Source of the DNA: an uncultured Sphingopyxis sp. | Lineage (GTDB): Bacteria > Pseudomonadota > Alphaproteobacteria > Sphingomonadales > Sphingomonadaceae | NCBI RefSeq assembly: GCF_900078365.1 | Contig: NZ_LT598653.1 | Location: 1,302,001-1,366,000, forward strand | DNA: 64,000 nt | Direction of reading: 5' to 3' | Shown here: piece after piece, positions 61,068-64,000 of the stretch | How positions within the stretch are numbered: the stretch's first letter is position 1 | How the letters are laid out: the number at the start of each line of letters is the position of its first letter | The notes under the pieces: generated by a model | Seen by the model: the letters and a program-made list of their open reading frames with translations, nothing else | The model's database searches: none | What the model was told of the DNA's origin: nothing | Program-made: the position numbers and the translations under genes

Positions 61068-63944
61068 ATGACCGATACGACAAAACTCACCCGGCAGCTG
61101 TTGTGGGGCTGCGCAAGTGCCACGGCACTTGTCGCATCCTGGCCGGCGATGGCCCAAACGTCGAGCGATGGTACCAGGCCAGCTTCGGACGAAGAGATCG
61201 TGGTGACCGCGTCGTCGCGCGTCATCCGCGAAGGTTTCGATGCCCCGAACCCCACCACCGTCATCGACGATACGCTCATCAAGAACAACGCGGTGACCAG
61301 CGTCGGGCAACTCAGCAAATTGATGCCGACCCAGAGCGAGCTGAATAGCCCGACGGCTTTCACGCAGGGCTATTCCGGCGTTGCCGGCACGACATTCAAC
61401 CTTCGCGGCCTCGGCAGCACCCGGACTCTCGTGCTGGTGGATGGGCGTCGCCACGTTCCGAGTTCGACGGGAACGGGGATGAATGTCGACGTCATCCCGA
61501 GTTCGCTGATCCAGCGTGTCGAAATCGTCTCGGGTGGCGCATCGGCAGACTGGGGTTCCGACGCCGTCGCCGGCGTCATCAACGTCGTGCTCAAGGATCG
61601 CCTCGACGGCTTCGAAGGCAATGTTCAGGCGGGCATCGCCGACGAGGGCGATCATGCCAATTATCTTGCCTCCCTTGCATGGGGAACCTCCTTTGCCGAT
61701 GACCGCGCCCGCATCCTTGTGGGCGGCGAATGGTATCGCAACGAAGGGATTCTCCTGCAGGCGGACCGTGACTGGTCGGCGAAGCAATATGGCTTGATCA
61801 GGAACCCGGCCTATGCAGAGGGGAATGGTCAATATCAGTTCATTCTTGCGCCCGACTTCCAGTCGTCGAGCGCGACGCTGGGCGGCCTGATCCTGAGCGG
61901 GGTGGCGCGCGGCACCGACTTCGGCCCGGGAGGCGTTTCACGGCCTTTCGTACCCGGTCAGTATTTCAACCCTGCGTCCTTTGCAGTGTCTCCCACGGGC
62001 ACGACGGTTGCCGGCCAGAGCATGTCCGGCGGTTCGGGTGTGTCGCCGGGCCTCTACGTCCCGATCGAACAGCCGGTCGAACGCTATGCGGGTTTCGGCC
62101 GTCTGTCATTCGATGTCTCGGATGCCGTTACGCTGTTCGCCGAGGGCTCCTATTCGAAGATCACCGGCCGTTCGCCGACGGCCTTTGCGCATGATGCCGG
62201 CATCATATTCGGTGCCCCGTTCACGATCTCGATCGACAATGCATACCTGCCGGACAATATCCGCGGCCTCATGGAAGGTGCCGGCGAAACCAGCTTCAAG
62301 ATGGGCCGCTACAATACCGACTTCGGGTTCGTGCAGGGCAAGAGCGTGTTCGAGACCATTCGCGCGGTCGCTGGCGTGCGCGGCGATCTCGGCAAGTTCA
62401 AATGGCAGGCCTATTATCAATATGGTCAAAGCACCGAGGATGCGCTGGCAAAGGATACGATCTACACGGCGCGGCTCGCCAATGCCGTCGACTCGGTTCT
62501 CGTCGGAAATGTCGCGACTTGCCGCATCAACGCCGATGCGGTGGCGACGAATGACGACGCGGCATGCCGACCGCTCAACCTGTTCGGCGAAGGGGCGCCC
62601 GATCAGGCTGCGCTGGACTATATTCACGGTGATGCCACGCGGCGCACGCGTATCGAGGAGCATGTCGGCTCGCTCAACGTGACCGGTGATCCGTTCTCGA
62701 CCTGGGCCGGACCGGTTTCGGTGGCTTTCGGCGCGGAATATCGCAGCGACAAGATCGCCCAGATTTCCGATCCTGTCTCGCAGGCCGGAGGATTCTTCCT
62801 CGGCCAGACCGCTTCGGCGCTCACCGGCAAGGTCAGCGTCACCGAACTCTATGGCCAGACGGTCGTGCCTCTCTTGTCGAACTCGCCGATTGCCCGGAAT
62901 CTCGAATTGCTCGGTGCAATTCGTCACTCCTTTTATACGGCCGAGGGTCCTGTGACCTTTCCGGCCCCGGGTACCGCCAAGCGCGATTTCGATGCGACCA
63001 CCTGGAAAATCGGGGTGACCTGGTCGGTCTTCGACGGGCTGCGTCTTCGCGGCGTGCGCTCGCGCGACATTCGAGCGCCCAACGTGAACGAACTGTTCAC
63101 GGCAGGCAATCGCTCGACTGTGAGCGTTTTCACCAACGGAACGACGGTTCAGTTCCCGCGCTTTCGAGGCGGCAACATCAATCTGACGCCGGAAAAAGCC
63201 GATACCCTGATCCTGGGCGGCGTGATCGAGCCCGCCTTCATTCCCGGTTTCCAGCTGTCGGTGGACTGGTATGACATCAAGTTGAAGGGCGCGATCGCCG
63301 CCGCGGCCGGCACGCCGCAGCAACTGATCGATGCGTGCACCGACGGGAATCAGGAAATATGCGCGCTCTTCACTTTCGAGAATGGCGTGCCGGTCGAACT
63401 GCGCGGCACCAACGTCAACATCAACCAATTCCGGTCGACGGGCTGGGACATAGAAGCGCGGTACCGTTTCGCGGCGTTGGGAGGCGATGTGAGTCTCGGA
63501 ATCGTGGCAACGCATCCAACCGAATTGTCGCAAACGACCACCATCGCCAAAATCGACCGCGTCGGCGAGAACGGCAATAACAACAGCTTTCGGCAGCCGA
63601 ACTGGCAGTTTTCGACCCATGCCTCCTACTCGCGCGGGCCGTTCAACGCTTATCTTGGCGGGCGCTTCGTCAGCGCCGGCAAATATAATATCGACTATAA
63701 TCAGGATGGCGCATTGAACCTCGCGAACAACAGGATTCCGGCCCGCTATTATCTGACGGCTTCCGCCAGCCTCGATATCCTGAACACCGGAAACCGGATG
63801 GTCCAGATCTACGGCGTCGTGAACAATCTTCTCGATACCGACCCTCCGGTCCATCCGCAGGACTTCCAGATTCCGATCCAGGGAAGCGGGCTTTATGATG
63901 TCATCGGCCGCGCCTATACGGTGGGGGTCCGCTTCAAATACTGA
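61068..63944 (+). CDS. TonB-dependent outer-membrane receptor
   Basis: A 958-residue receptor closely resembling the one at 32122 in layout: signal peptide ending PAMAQ, TonB-box-like EEIVVTASSRVIREGFDAPN, plug with FNLRGLGSTRTLVLVDGRRH and GGASADWGSDAVAGVINVVL, and a barrel ending YTVGVRFKY. It imports an unknown large ligand. AGGGGG lies before the ATG at 61068. It is the last gene in the window, downstream of the amidase and ACT-like genes. Confidence 0.92.
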   Translation: MTDTTKLTRQLLWGCASATALVASWPAMAQTSSDGTRPASDEEIVVTASSRVIREGFDAPNPTTVIDDTLIKNNAVTSVGQLSKLMPTQSELNSPTAFTQGYSGVAGTTFNLRGLGSTRTLVLVDGRRHVPSSTGTGMNVDVIPSSLIQRVEIVSGGASADWGSDAVAGVINVVLKDRLDGFEGNVQAGIADEGDHANYLASLAWGTSFADDRARILVGGEWYRNEGILLQADRDWSAKQYGLIRNPAYAEGNGQYQFILAPDFQSSSATLGGLILSGVARGTDFGPGGVSRPFVPGQYFNPASFAVSPTGTTVAGQSMSGGSGVSPGLYVPIEQPVERYAGFGRLSFDVSDAVTLFAEGSYSKITGRSPTAFAHDAGIIFGAPFTISIDNAYLPDNIRGLMEGAGETSFKMGRYNTDFGFVQGKSVFETIRAVAGVRGDLGKFKWQAYYQYGQSTEDALAKDTIYTARLANAVDSVLVGNVATCRINADAVATNDDAACRPLNLFGEGAPDQAALDYIHGDATRRTRIEEHVGSLNVTGDPFSTWAGPVSVAFGAEYRSDKIAQISDPVSQAGGFFLGQTASALTGKVSVTELYGQTVVPLLSNSPIARNLELLGAIRHSFYTAEGPVTFPAPGTAKRDFDATTWKIGVTWSVFDGLRLRGVRSRDIRAPNVNELFTAGNRSTVSVFTNGTTVQFPRFRGGNINLTPEKADTLILGGVIEPAFIPGFQLSVDWYDIKLKGAIAAAAGTPQQLIDACTDGNQEICALFTFENGVPVELRGTNVNINQFRSTGWDIEARYRFAALGGDVSLGIVATHPTELSQTTTIAKIDRVGENGNNNSFRQPNWQFSTHASYSRGPFNAYLGGRFVSAGKYNIDYNQDGALNLANNRIPARYYLTASASLDILNTGNRMVQIYGVVNNLLDTDPPVHPQDFQIPIQGSGLYDVIGRAYTVGVRFKY

Positions 63945-63951
63945 ACTGGGA

Positions 63952-63977
63952 GGTGGGGCGGCGTTTGTCGCTCCACC
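63952..63977 (+). terminator. Weak stem-loop after the last TonB receptor
   Basis: GGTGGGGCG and CGCTCCACC form a 9-bp stem with one G-T wobble and an 8-base loop, starting 7 bp after the stop. No T-run follows, so efficiency is uncertain. Confidence 0.45.
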
Positions 63978-64000
63978 AATATCGCCTCATCGTCTTTCCG

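Overview
The window is a GC-rich chromosomal segment that most resembles a sphingomonad alphaproteobacterium (Sphingopyxis/Sphingomonas type). This assignment is inferred from composition, three large TonB-dependent receptors of the usual sphingomonad style, a short-form 6-phosphogluconate dehydrogenase, many oxidative catabolic genes and very short gene spacing. No rRNA, tRNA or CRISPR array was found.

Layout. 0-6 kb: AraC regulator (cut by the left edge), a carboxymuconolactone-decarboxylase-like and cupin pair, a MocR regulator broken by a 44-bp tandem repeat, a quinone-oxidoreductase-like enzyme and a drug-efflux MFS protein. 6-14.7 kb: housekeeping and redox genes (DUF427, 6-phosphogluconate dehydrogenase, SirB1-like protein, a thioredoxin/MsrA-like protein, TrxC, uracil-DNA glycosylase-like protein, thiolase, TauE/SafE, LysR) and the remnant of a flavoprotein disulfide reductase. 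14.8-21.6 kb: divergent operons for a beta-decarboxylating dehydrogenase, aldehyde dehydrogenase, cupin and monooxygenase on one side, and an unusual aconitase paralogue with an esterase on the other. 21.6-27.7 kb: M20 hydrolase, methyltransferase and a LuxR-centred PLP-enzyme module (dehydratase, ornithine-cyclodeaminase-like enzyme, aminotransferase). 28-38.6 kb: GntR regulator and an operon of tannase-like esterase, TonB receptor, gamma-glutamyltransferase (interrupted) and SMP-30 lactonase, with a divergent serine-hydrolase lipoprotein. 38.8-47.2 kb: CitMHS-type carboxylate transporter, solute-binding protein, TctD/TctE-like two-component system, and an M20 peptidase-PepSY-astA operon. 47.2-54.5 kb: LysR, siderophore-type receptor, astC-astD-porin operon. 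54.6-58.7 kb: HU, YdeI-like protein and an IS91-type element with its own integrase. 58.9-64 kb: amidase, ACT-like small protein and a third TonB receptor.

Main result. Regions that look separate by gene content are tied together by repeated DNA sites. A direct repeat TGACAG-N5-TGACAG lies in four promoters around the two-component system (serine hydrolase, CitMHS transporter, solute-binding protein/response regulator, M20-PepSY-astA). An 18-of-19 match to the transporter site lies in the promoter of the dehydrogenase/aldehyde dehydrogenase operon 21 kb away. A second element, ATTGCATTTTGCAT, is shared perfectly between the aconitase promoter and the tannase/serine-hydrolase promoter. I infer one dispersed, two-component-controlled system for capturing, de-esterifying and oxidising a tri- or dicarboxylic acid ester. 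A third repeated site, an imperfect CCATCCC inverted repeat, lies 53-62 bp before three PLP-enzyme genes around the LuxR regulator.

Two genes (MocR and gamma-glutamyltransferase) are broken by the same kind of event, a short duplication carrying filler DNA. All functions are read from translated sequence and family motifs; no database search was possible.
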